From an uncultured Pelagibacteraceae bacterium (GTDB lineage: Bacteria; Pseudomonadota; Alphaproteobacteria; Pelagibacterales; Pelagibacteraceae): DNA of 64,000 nucleotides. This document shows positions 1 to 10,119 of the stretch, in pieces. The stretch's first letter is position 1. Each line of letters begins with the position of its first letter. A program made the position numbers and the translations under genes. Location: contig CABYZT010000003.1 of assembly GCA_902523515.1 (NCBI GenBank), positions 123,616 through 187,615 of the forward strand, given 5' to 3'. The notes beneath the pieces are model-generated. The model saw only the letters and a program-made list of their open reading frames with translations, did no database searches and was not told where the DNA came from.

Positions 1-983
1 CTCAATCTACAAATGATGTTTTTCCAACTGCAATGCACATCTCTGTTGCTAAAGAAACTATTTCTAAAATGCTACCAAGCTTAAAAATTTTAGAAAAGGA
101 ACTAAAAAGAAAATCTAATGAATTTAAAAACATAGTTAAGATTGGAAGAACTCATTTACAAGATGCTACTCCACTATCTCTTGGACAGGAGTTTTCAGGA
201 TATTATTTTCAAGTTAAAAAAAGTATTGAAAGAATAGAACATGCGCTAAAAGAAATATTGTTTCTCGCTCAAGGTGGTACTGCAGTTGGTACTGGAATAA
301 ATTCAAAGAAAAATTTTGATAAAAAAATTGTGAAAGAAATTGCTAAAATCACTAAAATTAAATTTAAACCAGCTCCAAATAAATTTGCTGAACTTGCTGC
401 TCATGATGCAATTGTTAATTTTTCAGGTGCTCTTAATACCTGTGCGGTTGCGTTAATGAAAATATCAAATGACATTCGATTTTTAGGCTCTGGCCCTAGA
501 GCTGGTTATGGAGAACTAATTCTTCCTGAAAATGAACCAGGTTCATCCATCATGCCTGGAAAAGTTAATCCAACACAATGCGAAGCAGTTACTATGGTTT
601 GTGTAAAAGTAATTGGAAACCACAATGGTATTACTATGGCTGGTTCTCATGGGCATTTTGAATTAAATGTGTTTAAGCCTTTAATTGCTCATAACATTTT
701 ACAATCAATCGACTTAATAGCTGATAGTACTAAAAATTTTGCTTTATATTGTGTTAAAGGAATAAAAGCTAACAAAAAGAAAATACAAGAGCATTTAGAC
801 AACTCATTAATGCTTGTTACTGCACTAGCCCCACATATTGGATACGATAAAGCTGCAAAAATAGCAAAGACAGCTCTTAAAAATAATACTACTTTGAAAC
901 ATGAAACTTTAAAAACAGGATTAATAAATGAAAAAGATTACAATAAAATTGTTGATCCTAAAAAAATGATCTATCCAGCATAA
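1..983 (+). CDS. fumC: Class II fumarate hydratase, 5'-truncated by window edge
   Basis: Fumarase C interconverts fumarate and malate in the cytosolic TCA cycle. The reading frame is open to the window edge: codons from position 3 read [12 protein letters not shown], the conserved block well inside class II fumarases, so the gene starts upstream and roughly the N-terminal 130 residues are missing (family length about 460). The signature [15 protein letters not shown], carrying the catalytic serine loop, is present, as is the active-site block [10 protein letters not shown] near the start of the visible part. Aspartase and argininosuccinate lyase share the fold, but the signature and the [11 protein letters not shown] stretch fit fumarase. 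The stop overlaps the 3' end of the convergent AsmA-like gene by 13 nt. Confident call. Confidence 0.95.
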   Translation, partial: QSTNDVFPTAMHISVAKETISKMLPSLKILEKELKRKSNEFKNIVKIGRTHLQDATPLSLGQEFSGYYFQVKKSIERIEHALKEILFLAQGGTAVGTGINSKKNFDKKIVKEIAKITKIKFKPAPNKFAELAAHDAIVNFSGALNTCAVALMKISNDIRFLGSGPRAGYGELILPENEPGSSIMPGKVNPTQCEAVTMVCVKVIGNHNGITMAGSHGHFELNVFKPLIAHNILQSIDLIADSTKNFALYCVKGIKANKKKIQEHLDNSLMLVTALAPHIGYDKAAKIAKTALKNNTTLKHETLKTGLINEKDYNKIVDPKKMIYPA

Positions 984-2461
984 ATCTTTATTGCTTCATT
1001 TAATAAGTTTTTAAAATAAATTTTGTTTTGTAAATCATCTTTTTTTATAATTATATTACTTAAAATTTTATTAACATTCTGATTAATTTTGTTATCAATT
1101 TTAATATCCTTTAATCCAGCTATTTTTTGATCAAAATTATAAGTAAAATTTAAATCTATTTGATTAATTTTATTTCTATAATTTTTAGGTGTTAAAAGAA
1201 ATTTATATATCTCGTTATAATCTTTAAGATTTATTTTTAATTTTCCATCCAAAACTAACTCACCGTTTCTAACAAAAATTAAACTTTCCAATAATTCAAA
1301 ATCTGCAATATCTCTCCATTCAAATTTTGTCTTATCAGTGTCGATTAAACCTTCTTGGATTTTTGAATTTAACCTAATATTTTTAAAGTTATAATTCTTA
1401 TAAATACTATTTGCATTAATATTTATTTTTAAATCAATATTTTTATTATTAAATATTTCTGTTTTTAGAAGTTGAGCTACAATAGCATTATTACCAAATA
1501 GATGGTTCAAATTTATTTCATCTAAGTTACCCTCTAAATTTGCGAAAAAAGGTTTGAAATTAAATTCGCCTTTGTAAGTAAAATCTGGTTGATCAATTTT
1601 GTCAAATATATGAAAATCAAATGAATTTTTTTCAATTTTATAATCTAAAAATCTTTTCATTTTATTTAAATTTAACTTTGATTTACCAATTTTTTTATCA
1701 TTCTCAAAGATCAATTCATTTTCAATATTAAGTTTAATTAAATCAAAATTAATTACAGATAAATTTTTCTTGTTATCTTCGCTAAAAAAAGACTCTAATG
1801 AAAAAGGAATATTGAATATTTCATTTTCTGAATAAAAAATATTTTTTGATTCTTTTGAATCAAAATAATATTTCATCTTAAAAATTTTATTTATAAACAA
1901 AACATCATCCTCTGTATTTTTAAAAAAAACGTTGCTATTATTAATTTTTAAATCTCCATCATGGAAACTTCTGTTTAATAGCTCTACAAAGAAATCATAA
2001 TTTTTTGTATTTAAATGAAAATAAGCATTTTCTAAAATTAAATCTTTTGCTACGATATTTTTTGAAGAAAAAAGATTATCAAATGAAATAAAAATTTTTA
2101 ATTCACTAACTTTAGAAATTTCTTTTTCATTATCTAAAATTTTAGAGTCTGAGATTAAAAAATGAGGTTTAGGAAAAAAGTTATATTTTATATTTTTAGA
2201 AAATTTAAAATTTAAATCAAATTTCCTTTGAAGCTCATTTTTAAGCTCTTTTGCAATGTCATTTTGATTATAAAAAGTGGGCAATAATAAATAAGAAATA
2301 AAAATAACAAAAAGTGCGACAAAAGTTAAAATTATTTTATTATTTTTAAATAAAAAGCTTAGATTCTTATAATTTAACTTGTTTAAATTTTTCTCTAAAA
2401 GAATATTAATAAAATTATTAATGTTTTTTAAATGTTTTACGAAAAAATTTGTTTTGTTCAT
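971..2461 (-). CDS. AsmA-family protein (outer-membrane/envelope assembly)
   Basis: A protein of about 496 residues with one hydrophobic segment near residues 45-65 ([18 protein letters not shown]), followed by a long, soluble, beta-rich, lysine/asparagine-rich region. The segment after the membrane anchor has the AsmA-type pattern of a short helix followed by FFPKP and repeated short strands with [17 protein letters not shown] motifs, so I read it as an AsmA-like protein, a family tied to phospholipid movement and outer-membrane biogenesis. It would be anchored in the inner membrane and face the periplasm. The ATG at 2461 is preferred over an upstream in-frame TTG at 2470. It is divergent from uvrD with about 34 nt between starts. 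The family call is moderate because AsmA proteins diverge strongly; exact role unknown. Confidence 0.6.
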   Translation of the reverse strand: MNKTNFFVKHLKNINNFINILLEKNLNKLNYKNLSFLFKNNKIILTFVALFVIFISYLLLPTFYNQNDIAKELKNELQRKFDLNFKFSKNIKYNFFPKPHFLISDSKILDNEKEISKVSELKIFISFDNLFSSKNIVAKDLILENAYFHLNTKNYDFFVELLNRSFHDGDLKINNSNVFFKNTEDDVLFINKIFKMKYYFDSKESKNIFYSENEIFNIPFSLESFFSEDNKKNLSVINFDLIKLNIENELIFENDKKIGKSKLNLNKMKRFLDYKIEKNSFDFHIFDKIDQPDFTYKGEFNFKPFFANLEGNLDEINLNHLFGNNAIVAQLLKTEIFNNKNIDLKININANSIYKNYNFKNIRLNSKIQEGLIDTDKTKFEWRDIADFELLESLIFVRNGELVLDGKLKINLKDYNEIYKFLLTPKNYRNKINQIDLNFTYNFDQKIAGLKDIKIDNKINQNVNKILSNIIIKKDDLQNKIYFKNLLNEAIKIYAG

Positions 2462-2495
2462 TACAATCAAGAAATCTTATAAAGGATTATTTTAA

Positions 2496-4532
2496 ATGAT
2501 AAACAAAGATTATTTAGAAAATTTAAATGATGCCCAAAAAGAAGCAGTTCTTCATCTAGATGGCCCACTTTTGATTGTGGCTGGGGCCGGATCTGGAAAA
2601 ACAAAAGTTTTAACCTCTAGAATTGCTAATATTATTAAAGAAAAAAAGGCATTTCCAAATCAAATCTTGGCAGTAACATTTACAAATAAAGCTGCTAAAG
2701 AAATGCAAAATAGAGTCAGCAAATTACTTGGCTCAAATGCAGTCGGACTTTCATGGCTAGGCACATTTCATTCTATTTGTGCGAAATTATTGCGAAAACA
2801 TGCATCTGCTGCAAATCTTAATTCCAATTTTACTATTATTGATACAGATGATCAGATCAGACTTATTAAAAATATTTGTAAAGCTGAAAATATTGACATC
2901 AAACAATTATCCCCAAGATTTATATTAGCAATAATTGATCGTTGGAAAAATAAAGGATTTTATCCAAATGAAGTAATAATAAATAAAAAAGATCTTTATG
3001 AAAAAACAATTCTTCCACTCTATAAAATTTATCAACAAAAATTAATAGACCTCAACTCTTGTGATTTTGGTGATCTTATATTGCATGCTGTAAAAATTTT
3101 GGAATTTAATTCGGACATTAGAGACATATATTCAAAAAATTTTAAATATATTCTTGTCGATGAATATCAAGATACAAATTTTATTCAAAGTAAGTGGCTT
3201 AATCTCCTTTCAGAAAAAAATAAAAATATTTGCTGTGTAGGAGATGATGATCAATCGATTTATAGTTGGAGAGGTGCGGAAATAAAAAATTTTTTAGAGT
3301 TTGATCAAGTTTATAAAAATACAAAAGTAATAAGATTAGAACAAAATTATAGATCTTCTCAAAATATTTTATCAGTGGCTTCAGACCTTATTTCTAATAA
3401 TCAAAATAGAGTTGGTAAAACATTGATTACTACAATGGAAGAGGGTGATCCAGTTCAATTAAACTGTTTTAAAAATGGTAAAGATGAAGCAATTGGAATT
3501 TCTGATGAAATTGAAAAAAAAATAAAAAAAAAGTTTTCTTATAATAATATTGCAATTTTAGTTAGAGCCATTTTTCAAACGCGTGAATTTGAGGAAAGAT
3601 TTCTTAAAATTGGTATACCGTATAGAATATTAGGTGGTACAAAATTTTATGAAAGAGCTGAAATTAAAGATTGTGTTGCGTATTTAAGATTGATTCATCA
3701 GGAAAAAGATGACTTGGCTTTTGAGAGAATAGTGAATAACCCTAAGAGATCGATAGGTGATAGTACTTTAAAAAATATTCATGAGTTTGCTAAGGAGAAT
3801 AATTTAAATTTAGAAAGAGCATCAATAAAAATGCTTGAACAAAATTTAATTAAACCGAAAACTAAAATTGGTCTTAGTTTATTTATTAATTCTTTGATCA
3901 AGTGGAGAAACGATTTAATTGTAAAAAAATCAAGCCATATAAAATTATTACAAGTTGTTTTGGATGAATCAGGATATTCAGCAATGCTTAAAAATAAAAA
4001 AGACTTGGATAATGAAAATAGATTAGAAAATATTAAAGAGTTATTGAGTGCAATGAAAGAATTTGACAATCTAGAAAGTTTTTTAGAACACGTTTCTTTA
4101 GCAACGTCTGTAGATCAAGAATGGGACGGCGAAAAAATTAACATGATGACTATGCACGCCGCAAAAGGTTTAGAGTTTGATGTTGTATTTTTACCTGGAT
4201 GGGAGGAAGGGTTGTTTCCACACCAAAAATCTATCGAAGAAAAAGGTCAAAATGGCTTGGAGGAAGAAAGACGTTTAGCATATGTAGGAATTACTAGAGC
4301 AAAGAAAAAGGCTATAATTTCCTTTTCAATGAATAGATTTTATCAAGGAGATTGGATTGATAGTATGGCTTCAAGATTTGTTGATGAACTTCCAGAAAAA
4401 CATTTAGAAAAAAACTCCTTCTTTGATGAGGAAATTAATAACGATGATGATTTTGATTTTAATCAAGATTTTGAAATTGAGGAAGGTACAAGAAGTCCTG
4501 GTTGGATAAGATATCAAAAGAGAATTAAATGA
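2496..4532 (+). CDS. uvrD: UvrD/PcrA-type superfamily 1 DNA helicase
   Basis: ATP-driven 3'-5' DNA helicase of nucleotide excision and mismatch repair, cytosolic. At 678 residues it is a little shorter than typical UvrD (about 720). Helicase motifs are all visible in order: Walker A GAGSGKT near residue 32, the motif II block VDEYQDTN near 222, GDDDQSIYSWRGA near 250, the motif IV region YRSSQNIL, motif V MTMHAAKGLEFDVVFLPG and motif VI EERRLAYVGITRAKK. The C-terminus is acidic (EEINNDDDFDFN) and may be a protein-binding tail. The stop overlaps the start of the next gene (ATGA, 4 nt), so it is co-transcribed with the aminopeptidase. Rep is the main alternative, but PcrA/UvrD fits better in alphaproteobacteria. 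Confidence 0.95.
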   Translation: MINKDYLENLNDAQKEAVLHLDGPLLIVAGAGSGKTKVLTSRIANIIKEKKAFPNQILAVTFTNKAAKEMQNRVSKLLGSNAVGLSWLGTFHSICAKLLRKHASAANLNSNFTIIDTDDQIRLIKNICKAENIDIKQLSPRFILAIIDRWKNKGFYPNEVIINKKDLYEKTILPLYKIYQQKLIDLNSCDFGDLILHAVKILEFNSDIRDIYSKNFKYILVDEYQDTNFIQSKWLNLLSEKNKNICCVGDDDQSIYSWRGAEIKNFLEFDQVYKNTKVIRLEQNYRSSQNILSVASDLISNNQNRVGKTLITTMEEGDPVQLNCFKNGKDEAIGISDEIEKKIKKKFSYNNIAILVRAIFQTREFEERFLKIGIPYRILGGTKFYERAEIKDCVAYLRLIHQEKDDLAFERIVNNPKRSIGDSTLKNIHEFAKENNLNLERASIKMLEQNLIKPKTKIGLSLFINSLIKWRNDLIVKKSSHIKLLQVVLDESGYSAMLKNKKDLDNENRLENIKELLSAMKEFDNLESFLEHVSLATSVDQEWDGEKINMMTMHAAKGLEFDVVFLPGWEEGLFPHQKSIEEKGQNGLEEERRLAYVGITRAKKKAIISFSMNRFYQGDWIDSMASRFVDELPEKHLEKNSFFDEEINNDDDFDFNQDFEIEEGTRSPGWIRYQKRIK

Positions 4533-6223
4533 AAAATTACATAAAAGAATTAAGAGGTAAATTTAAAAAATATGAAATTGATGGATATGTAATTCCAAAA
4601 AATGACGATTATTTTACTGAATATTCAAAATTAAATCGATTAGAGATAATCTCAAACTTTAGCGGATCTGCTGGTTTAGCAATAATTCTTAAAAATAAAA
4701 ATTATTTGTTTACTGATGGAAGATATACAATTCAAAGTAAAATTGAGAGTGGAAAAAATTTTAAAATTTATGGATTTGAAAAATTAATAAATTGTAGTTT
4801 GTTTAAAAATCTTACACTTGGCATAGATCCAAAGTTATTTACCAAAACTCAAGTTAAAAATTATTTTTTAAAAAATAATAAAATCAAATATGTTGAAAAA
4901 AATCTAATTGATGAAATTAAAAAACAGAAAGAACATAGTTCAATCCCATTTTTTTCTTTAGATAGAAATATTGTTGGTGAAAGTATTAATTCTAAATTAA
5001 ATAAAATAACTAAATACTTAAAAAAAAATAAATGTGATTATATTTTTATTAGTGCACCAGAAAACGTTGCGTGGACTTTAAATATAAGAGGTGGAGATGG
5101 TCCCAACAGTCCAATTCCCAATTCAAGATTGATAGTAAGTAAATCAAAAAAAATACTACTTATAAGTAATCTTAAAAAGTGTAAGCAATTATTAAAAAAT
5201 AAAATTATTAAGAGAGACGAATTTTTAGATGTACATACTTTACAAAGTAAAATATTACACCTTAAGGGAAAAAACTTTGTTGTAGATGACAAATCTTGTT
5301 CAATATTTTATGAAAATCTAATTAAGTCTAAATTTAAGATCATAAAAAGAGAAGATCCAATTTATCTATTAAAAGCAATCAAAAATAAAACAGAAATTAA
5401 GAATATGATTGATGCTCATATCGTTGACGGAGCAGCATTAACAAAATTTTTATATTGGATTAAAAAAATTAATAAAAAAAGAATTAATGAAGTAGAAGCT
5501 GTAGAAAAATTAGAGAAATTTAGAAAATTAAATAAAAACTTTCTTTATCCTAGTTTTGATACTATTGCAGGCTCGGGAAAGAATGGGGCAATTGTTCATT
5601 ATAGAGCAAAGAAAGAAAATTGTAGAACTATTAATAAAAAAGATATTTTACTATGTGACTCAGGTGGGCAATATAAATATGGAACAACTGATGTTACAAG
5701 AACAATTTGTTTTTCAAATCAAAAACAAATCATTAAAAATAATTTCACTAAAGTTTTAAAAGGTCACATTGCTGTTGCTACAACTAATATAAATAAAAAT
5801 AAAACTGGTAAAAAAATTGACAAAAGAGCAAGAAAATTTTTAAATGAAAGTAATTTAGATTACGCACATGGAACAGGTCATGGAGTTGGTTTTTTTCTAA
5901 ATGTTCATGAGGGACCTCAATCGATTACAAAAATTAATACTGTCAAAATTAAAGAAGGTATGATTTTAAGTAATGAGCCTGGATATTACAAAACTAATGA
6001 ATATGGAATCAGAATTGAAAACTTAGTTTATGTGAAAAAGATAAAGAAAAATTTGTTTTTTCAAAATTTAACAATGGCACCTATAGAAAAAGATTTGATC
6101 AATTTTAAGTTGTTATCAAAAACAGAGAAAAATTATCTATTTCAATACCACCTAGAAGTCTATTCTAAGATAGCAAAATTTTTAAATAAAAGTGAAAGAA
6201 AGTGGTTAGCTAGTTTTATTTAG
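4529..6223 (+). CDS. pepP: Xaa-Pro aminopeptidase (M24B)
   Basis: Metalloprotease that removes an N-terminal residue preceding proline; cytosolic. At 564 residues it is the long three-domain type: two creatinase-like N-terminal domains and a C-terminal pita-bread catalytic domain. The five metal ligands can be placed: Asp in CDSGGQ, Asp in TTDVTRTI, His in GTGHGVG, Glu in LSNEPGYY and Glu in GIRIENLV. A C-terminal M24-C extension follows (LTMAPIEKDLI onward). Its start overlaps uvrD by 4 nt and its 3' end overlaps the convergent ligA by 18 nt. Peptide salvage is a plausible role in an oligotroph, but that is inference. Family call is confident; substrate range is not readable from the sequence. 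Confidence 0.9.
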   Translation: MKNYIKELRGKFKKYEIDGYVIPKNDDYFTEYSKLNRLEIISNFSGSAGLAIILKNKNYLFTDGRYTIQSKIESGKNFKIYGFEKLINCSLFKNLTLGIDPKLFTKTQVKNYFLKNNKIKYVEKNLIDEIKKQKEHSSIPFFSLDRNIVGESINSKLNKITKYLKKNKCDYIFISAPENVAWTLNIRGGDGPNSPIPNSRLIVSKSKKILLISNLKKCKQLLKNKIIKRDEFLDVHTLQSKILHLKGKNFVVDDKSCSIFYENLIKSKFKIIKREDPIYLLKAIKNKTEIKNMIDAHIVDGAALTKFLYWIKKINKKRINEVEAVEKLEKFRKLNKNFLYPSFDTIAGSGKNGAIVHYRAKKENCRTINKKDILLCDSGGQYKYGTTDVTRTICFSNQKQIIKNNFTKVLKGHIAVATTNINKNKTGKKIDKRARKFLNESNLDYAHGTGHGVGFFLNVHEGPQSITKINTVKIKEGMILSNEPGYYKTNEYGIRIENLVYVKKIKKNLFFQNLTMAPIEKDLINFKLLSKTEKNYLFQYHLEVYSKIAKFLNKSERKWLASFI

Positions 6224-8236
6224 CATTTTCAAAAATTCCTTTTGATCAATTATTTTAATTTTGAGTTCTTTAGCATGATCAATTTTCCTTTTAGTTGGTT
6301 TTTCACCAACGATCAAATAATTCAACTTGTTTGAAACAGTGCTTACAGTCTTGCCAGAATTTACTTCAATTAAAGATTTTACTTCTGCTCTGCTAATGCC
6401 ATTTAGTTTTCCAGTAACTAAAAATGATTTATTATTAAGTAAGCCATTATCATTTTTTTTATTAACACTTTTGACTTCTAAAATTTTTTCTAATTCATTC
6501 AATACTTTAATATTTTCATCATTTTTAAAAAAATTTTTTATTGAATTTACTTGTGTTTCACCTATCCCATCTATATTTAGTAAATCATCATAACTATTTA
6601 GTTTAGCTAAGTTAATAAAATTTGAAAATGATATAAAATTTTTTGCTAATAATTTAGCATTCTCTAAACCTATGTGTCTTATACCAAGGGAATAGATTAA
6701 TCTTTCTAATGAAATTTTTTTTTTCTGGTTTATAGAATATTTTAAATTTTGAACAGATAAATTTCCCCAACCTTCTAGTTTTTCAATTTTATTGTAATCT
6801 AATTTAAATATATCTTGAGGAAATTTAATAAATTTTAAATTCCAAAAACTTTCAACTATTTTTTTTCCAAATCCATCTATATTAAACGCTTCTTTGGAAA
6901 CAAAATGTTTTAATTTCTCAATCGAAATTTTATCACAAGTATAGCCTTCGCTCGAACATCTTCTAACCGCGTCATTTTTTTTCGTTATTTTATTAAACTC
7001 CTTAATGGTTTCTGATCCACATGAAGGACATTTTTTAGGAAAAATAAATTTTTGAGAATTTTTAGATCTTTTTTTTTTGTCGACTGAAAGTATATGAGGA
7101 ATTACATCTCCAGCTCTTTCTATTATTGCTGTATCACCTATCCTTATATCTTTTCGTTTGATTTCATCTTCATTATGTAATGTTGCATTTGAAACTACAA
7201 CACCACCAATATTAATTGGTTTAATTTTTGCAACAGGCGTTAAAGCTCCAGTCCTTCCTATTTGAATATCAATATCTATAATTTCAGATATTGCTTTATT
7301 TGATGAAAATTTATGTGCTATAGCCCATCTAGGAGCATTTGCAACATTCCCCAATCTTTTTTGAAGATTAAATTCATTTATTTTATAAACAATACCATCT
7401 ATATCAAAGTCAAGAGTTGATCTTTGTTTTTCAACTTCATTATAATTTTTAATTAAATTATGAATACCTGAAATTAATTTATTTAATGGATTTACTTTAA
7501 AACCCCATTCTTTTAATTTTTTTAAAAAATCAAATTGATTGTAAATACTTAAGCCTTTTTCAAATCCAAAGGTATAAGCAATAAAGTTAAGTGGAATTTT
7601 TTTTGTGTCTTCAGGATTTTTTTGCCTTAGAGAGCCTGAAGCTGCATTTCTAGGATTAGCAAATTTTTCTTTTAAACTTTTGAAATCACTATTTTTAATA
7701 AAAACTTCTCCTCTAATATCTATTTCCTCTGGAAAATCTTTCGAAAAAATTTGATTTGGAATATCTTTAATCGTTTTGAGATTTAAAGTTATATCCTCGC
7801 CCTCCTTACCATCCCCTCTAGATAATCCTTTTTCTAATTTTCCATTTTTATAAGTTAAAGATGCTGAAATTCCATCAATTTTTGGTTCAGCACTATAGGT
7901 TATTTTAAAATCATTTTTTTCAGAAAGATAATTAATTATTTTTTTTTCAAAATTTGCCAAATCTTCTTCTGTAAAAGCGTTTGAAAGTGAGAGCATTGAA
8001 ACTTTGTGTGGAATTTTTTTAAAATTTTTAGAGGGTGTATATCCAACTGAATTTGATGGTGAGTCTTTTGAAGTTAAAAAATTATATTTTTTTTCAAGCT
8101 TTAAAATTTCATTCTTCAAGTCATCATACTCATTATCTGTAACTAATGAGTGATTTTTATCGTAGTAATTTTTATTAAGATTTTTAATTAATTTTATTTT
8201 ATTAATATATTTTAATTTTATTTTTTTTTTTTCCAT
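6206..8236 (-). CDS. ligA: NAD+-dependent DNA ligase
   Basis: Seals nicks during replication and repair using NAD+. 676 residues, normal family length. Order: Ia domain, adenylation domain with catalytic lysine in EPKIDG (near residue 115), RGDGKEGEDIT, the OB fold, a Cys4 zinc finger (CPSCGSE and RRCSSEGYTCD, all four cysteines kept), helix-hairpin-helix repeats (LLNIDGIGETQ) and a C-terminal BRCT domain (LVTGKLNGISRAEVK). It lies 1 nt after bamD and is the last gene of the cell-wall cluster. Alphaproteobacteria such as Caulobacter usually carry recN between bamD and ligA; it is absent here. The start codon is followed by an uninterrupted run of 12 A (minus strand) within codons 2-6, a possible slippage site. 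Confidence 0.96.
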   Translation of the reverse strand: MEKKKIKLKYINKIKLIKNLNKNYYDKNHSLVTDNEYDDLKNEILKLEKKYNFLTSKDSPSNSVGYTPSKNFKKIPHKVSMLSLSNAFTEEDLANFEKKIINYLSEKNDFKITYSAEPKIDGISASLTYKNGKLEKGLSRGDGKEGEDITLNLKTIKDIPNQIFSKDFPEEIDIRGEVFIKNSDFKSLKEKFANPRNAASGSLRQKNPEDTKKIPLNFIAYTFGFEKGLSIYNQFDFLKKLKEWGFKVNPLNKLISGIHNLIKNYNEVEKQRSTLDFDIDGIVYKINEFNLQKRLGNVANAPRWAIAHKFSSNKAISEIIDIDIQIGRTGALTPVAKIKPINIGGVVVSNATLHNEDEIKRKDIRIGDTAIIERAGDVIPHILSVDKKKRSKNSQKFIFPKKCPSCGSETIKEFNKITKKNDAVRRCSSEGYTCDKISIEKLKHFVSKEAFNIDGFGKKIVESFWNLKFIKFPQDIFKLDYNKIEKLEGWGNLSVQNLKYSINQKKKISLERLIYSLGIRHIGLENAKLLAKNFISFSNFINLAKLNSYDDLLNIDGIGETQVNSIKNFFKNDENIKVLNELEKILEVKSVNKKNDNGLLNNKSFLVTGKLNGISRAEVKSLIEVNSGKTVSTVSNKLNYLIVGEKPTKRKIDHAKELKIKIIDQKEFLKMLNKTS

Positions 8237-8237
8237 C

Positions 8238-9086
8238 TCAGTCTATAAGAGATTTAATTTTATTTATAATTGATTTACTTTTTTCATCAGCTTTACTTTT
8301 TTTTACTTTGTTATTTATTTTATATTTTTTATCGAACAAAGCATATGATTGCTCATACCATTTAGAAGATTGGTAATTATAACCTAATAATTTTGCATAT
8401 TTTTTAGATTCTTCAAGCAATCCTATTTTGTAATATACCTCAACTAATCTATATAAAGCCTCTTCTGTGTAAATTGTTGTTTGATAACTGTCTATTACAG
8501 TTCTAAATCTATTAATAGCTGGTATCCATTTTTTTCTTTGCTGATAATATCTTCCGATATACATCTCTTTAGATGCAAGAATATCATTAATATATTCTAT
8601 TTTAAATTCTGAATCTAATGCATATTCTGTATTTGGAAATTTACTCAAAACTACCTCAAAATATTCTTTAGCACTGATCATTGATTGTAAATCTTTTTTC
8701 TCATCGATTATTTGCTCATAATATGATAAACCTAAAAGGTAGTATGCATAATCTACATCCTCATGGTTTGGGTATACTTTTAAAAACCTTTCTAATTCAG
8801 CGACAACATCTGCATAATAGTCTTGAGAATAGTATGAATAAGCAGCCATTAATGCAGCTTTGGGTGCCCACTTTGATTGAGGAAATAGTGTTTCAGCTTC
8901 ATTAAATTTTTTTGCTGCATAAAGAACGTCACCCTGTTCTAAAGATTTTTTCCCCTCTGTGTATGCTTCAAGAACCTGAAAATCTAAACTTTTTTCTTTA
9001 ATAACAGATTTTTCAATTTCATTTTTTGTACAAGAAACGAAAAATAAAAATATTATTGTGGGAATTAAAAACTTAATTATATTCAT
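8238..9086 (-). CDS. bamD: Outer membrane assembly lipoprotein BamD (ComL)
   Basis: Essential lipoprotein of the BAM complex that inserts beta-barrel proteins into the outer membrane, sitting on its periplasmic face. The N-terminus is a short lipoprotein signal (hydrophobic stretch ending FVSC, lipobox Cys at about residue 19). The mature part has tetratricopeptide-like repeats: AYTEGKKSLEQGDVLYAAK, AYSYYSQDYYADVVAELER and YALDSEFKIEYINDIL. Length 282 matches the family (about 245-290). It follows lpxC by 48 nt and precedes ligA by 1 nt; the lpxC-bamD order is conserved in alphaproteobacteria. Confident call from lipobox, TPR pattern and position. Confidence 0.92.
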   Translation of the reverse strand: MNIIKFLIPTIIFLFFVSCTKNEIEKSVIKEKSLDFQVLEAYTEGKKSLEQGDVLYAAKKFNEAETLFPQSKWAPKAALMAAYSYYSQDYYADVVAELERFLKVYPNHEDVDYAYYLLGLSYYEQIIDEKKDLQSMISAKEYFEVVLSKFPNTEYALDSEFKIEYINDILASKEMYIGRYYQQRKKWIPAINRFRTVIDSYQTTIYTEEALYRLVEVYYKIGLLEESKKYAKLLGYNYQSSKWYEQSYALFDKKYKINNKVKKSKADEKSKSIINKIKSLID

Positions 9087-9134
9087 AATAAAGTTATACT
9101 TTGTCTTATAAAAAATTAAATAATTTCTTTAAAT

Positions 9135-10055
9135 TTAAGCAATAGACTTTAATAAACTTCTATTGATTAATGTGTGTGGTAGATTTTTTTCTTTTATTTC
9201 TAATATTGAAAAATTATCTTTATTACTGAATACTTTTCTTAATAATTGATTTGTCAAATAATGGCCACCTTTAGAACACTTTACACTAGCAACAATTCTG
9301 TAACCTGTTGTGTATAAATCTCCTATGCAATCTAAAATTTTATGGTTAACGAATTCTTTTTTATTTCTAAGACCTTCTGGGTTTAATATTTCTTTATCTT
9401 TTACCACAACTGCATTTTCCAAGCTCCCACCTTTAGCTAATCCAAGTTTTTTTATTGCTTCTATGTCATCATACAAACAAAAGGTTCTTGAATTGTAAAT
9501 ATCAGTTAAATCATCCTCATAAACCTTTACACTATTAGATTGATTGCCAATGAGGCTATTTTTATATTTTAATTCAAAATCAATATCTAAACTTAAGGTA
9601 GATGGTTTTATTGAGATAAATCTATCACCATCGGAAAAACTAATTTCTTTTTTAATCTTTATAATTTTGATTGGCGAATTACTTATTTGCACTCCAGCAG
9701 AAAGTATCTTTTTAATAAATAGCTTTGCAGAACCATCTAAAATTGGAACTTCTTCATTATCTATTTCTATCATTACATTATCTATGCCTAAACCAAATAA
9801 TGCTCCCATTAAATGTTCTATGGTTGACACTTTTGCACCAAATTCATTTTCTATAGTAGTATTAAGAGAGGTGTTTGTTACATTTAAAAAATTCGGATAC
9901 ACTAAATTTTTATTTGGTAAGTCTACTCTTTTAAATACTATACCAAAATTAGGTTCTGCTGGCTTGATGCATACATTTACATTAAGACCACTATGAAGTG
10001 AAATACCACTAAACTTTATAGAATTTTTAATTGTTTTTTGATTTAAGTAAGACAC
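9135..10055 (-). CDS. lpxC: UDP-3-O-acyl-N-acetylglucosamine deacetylase
   Basis: Zinc amidase for the committed step of lipid A synthesis; cytosolic face of the inner membrane. 306 residues, usual length. Metal and catalytic motifs are visible: EHLMGALFGLGIDN (zinc His), IPILDGSA-like VPILDGSA, HKILDCIGDLY (zinc His and Asp) and KGGHYLTNQ (general-acid His). The start is GTG at 10055; an overlapping ATG 2 nt upstream is out of frame and hits a stop after four codons. In most alphaproteobacteria lpxC follows ftsZ; here it follows the ftsA-like gene directly because ftsZ has moved, with a 64-nt spacer. It implies that the cell makes lipid A. Confidence 0.95.
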   Translation of the reverse strand: MSYLNQKTIKNSIKFSGISLHSGLNVNVCIKPAEPNFGIVFKRVDLPNKNLVYPNFLNVTNTSLNTTIENEFGAKVSTIEHLMGALFGLGIDNVMIEIDNEEVPILDGSAKLFIKKILSAGVQISNSPIKIIKIKKEISFSDGDRFISIKPSTLSLDIDFELKYKNSLIGNQSNSVKVYEDDLTDIYNSRTFCLYDDIEAIKKLGLAKGGSLENAVVVKDKEILNPEGLRNKKEFVNHKILDCIGDLYTTGYRIVASVKCSKGGHYLTNQLLRKVFSNKDNFSILEIKEKNLPHTLINRSLLKSIA

Positions 10056-10119
10056 ATTGATGTTTTAATTAATAAACATAAAAATTAAAAAACAACTAAT
10101 ATTACCAGAAAAGACAAAA

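Noticed and set aside
9544..9996. A 150-codon plus-strand open frame
   Set aside because: It is the reverse of lpxC, which has full catalytic motifs; the shadow has no recognisable domain.
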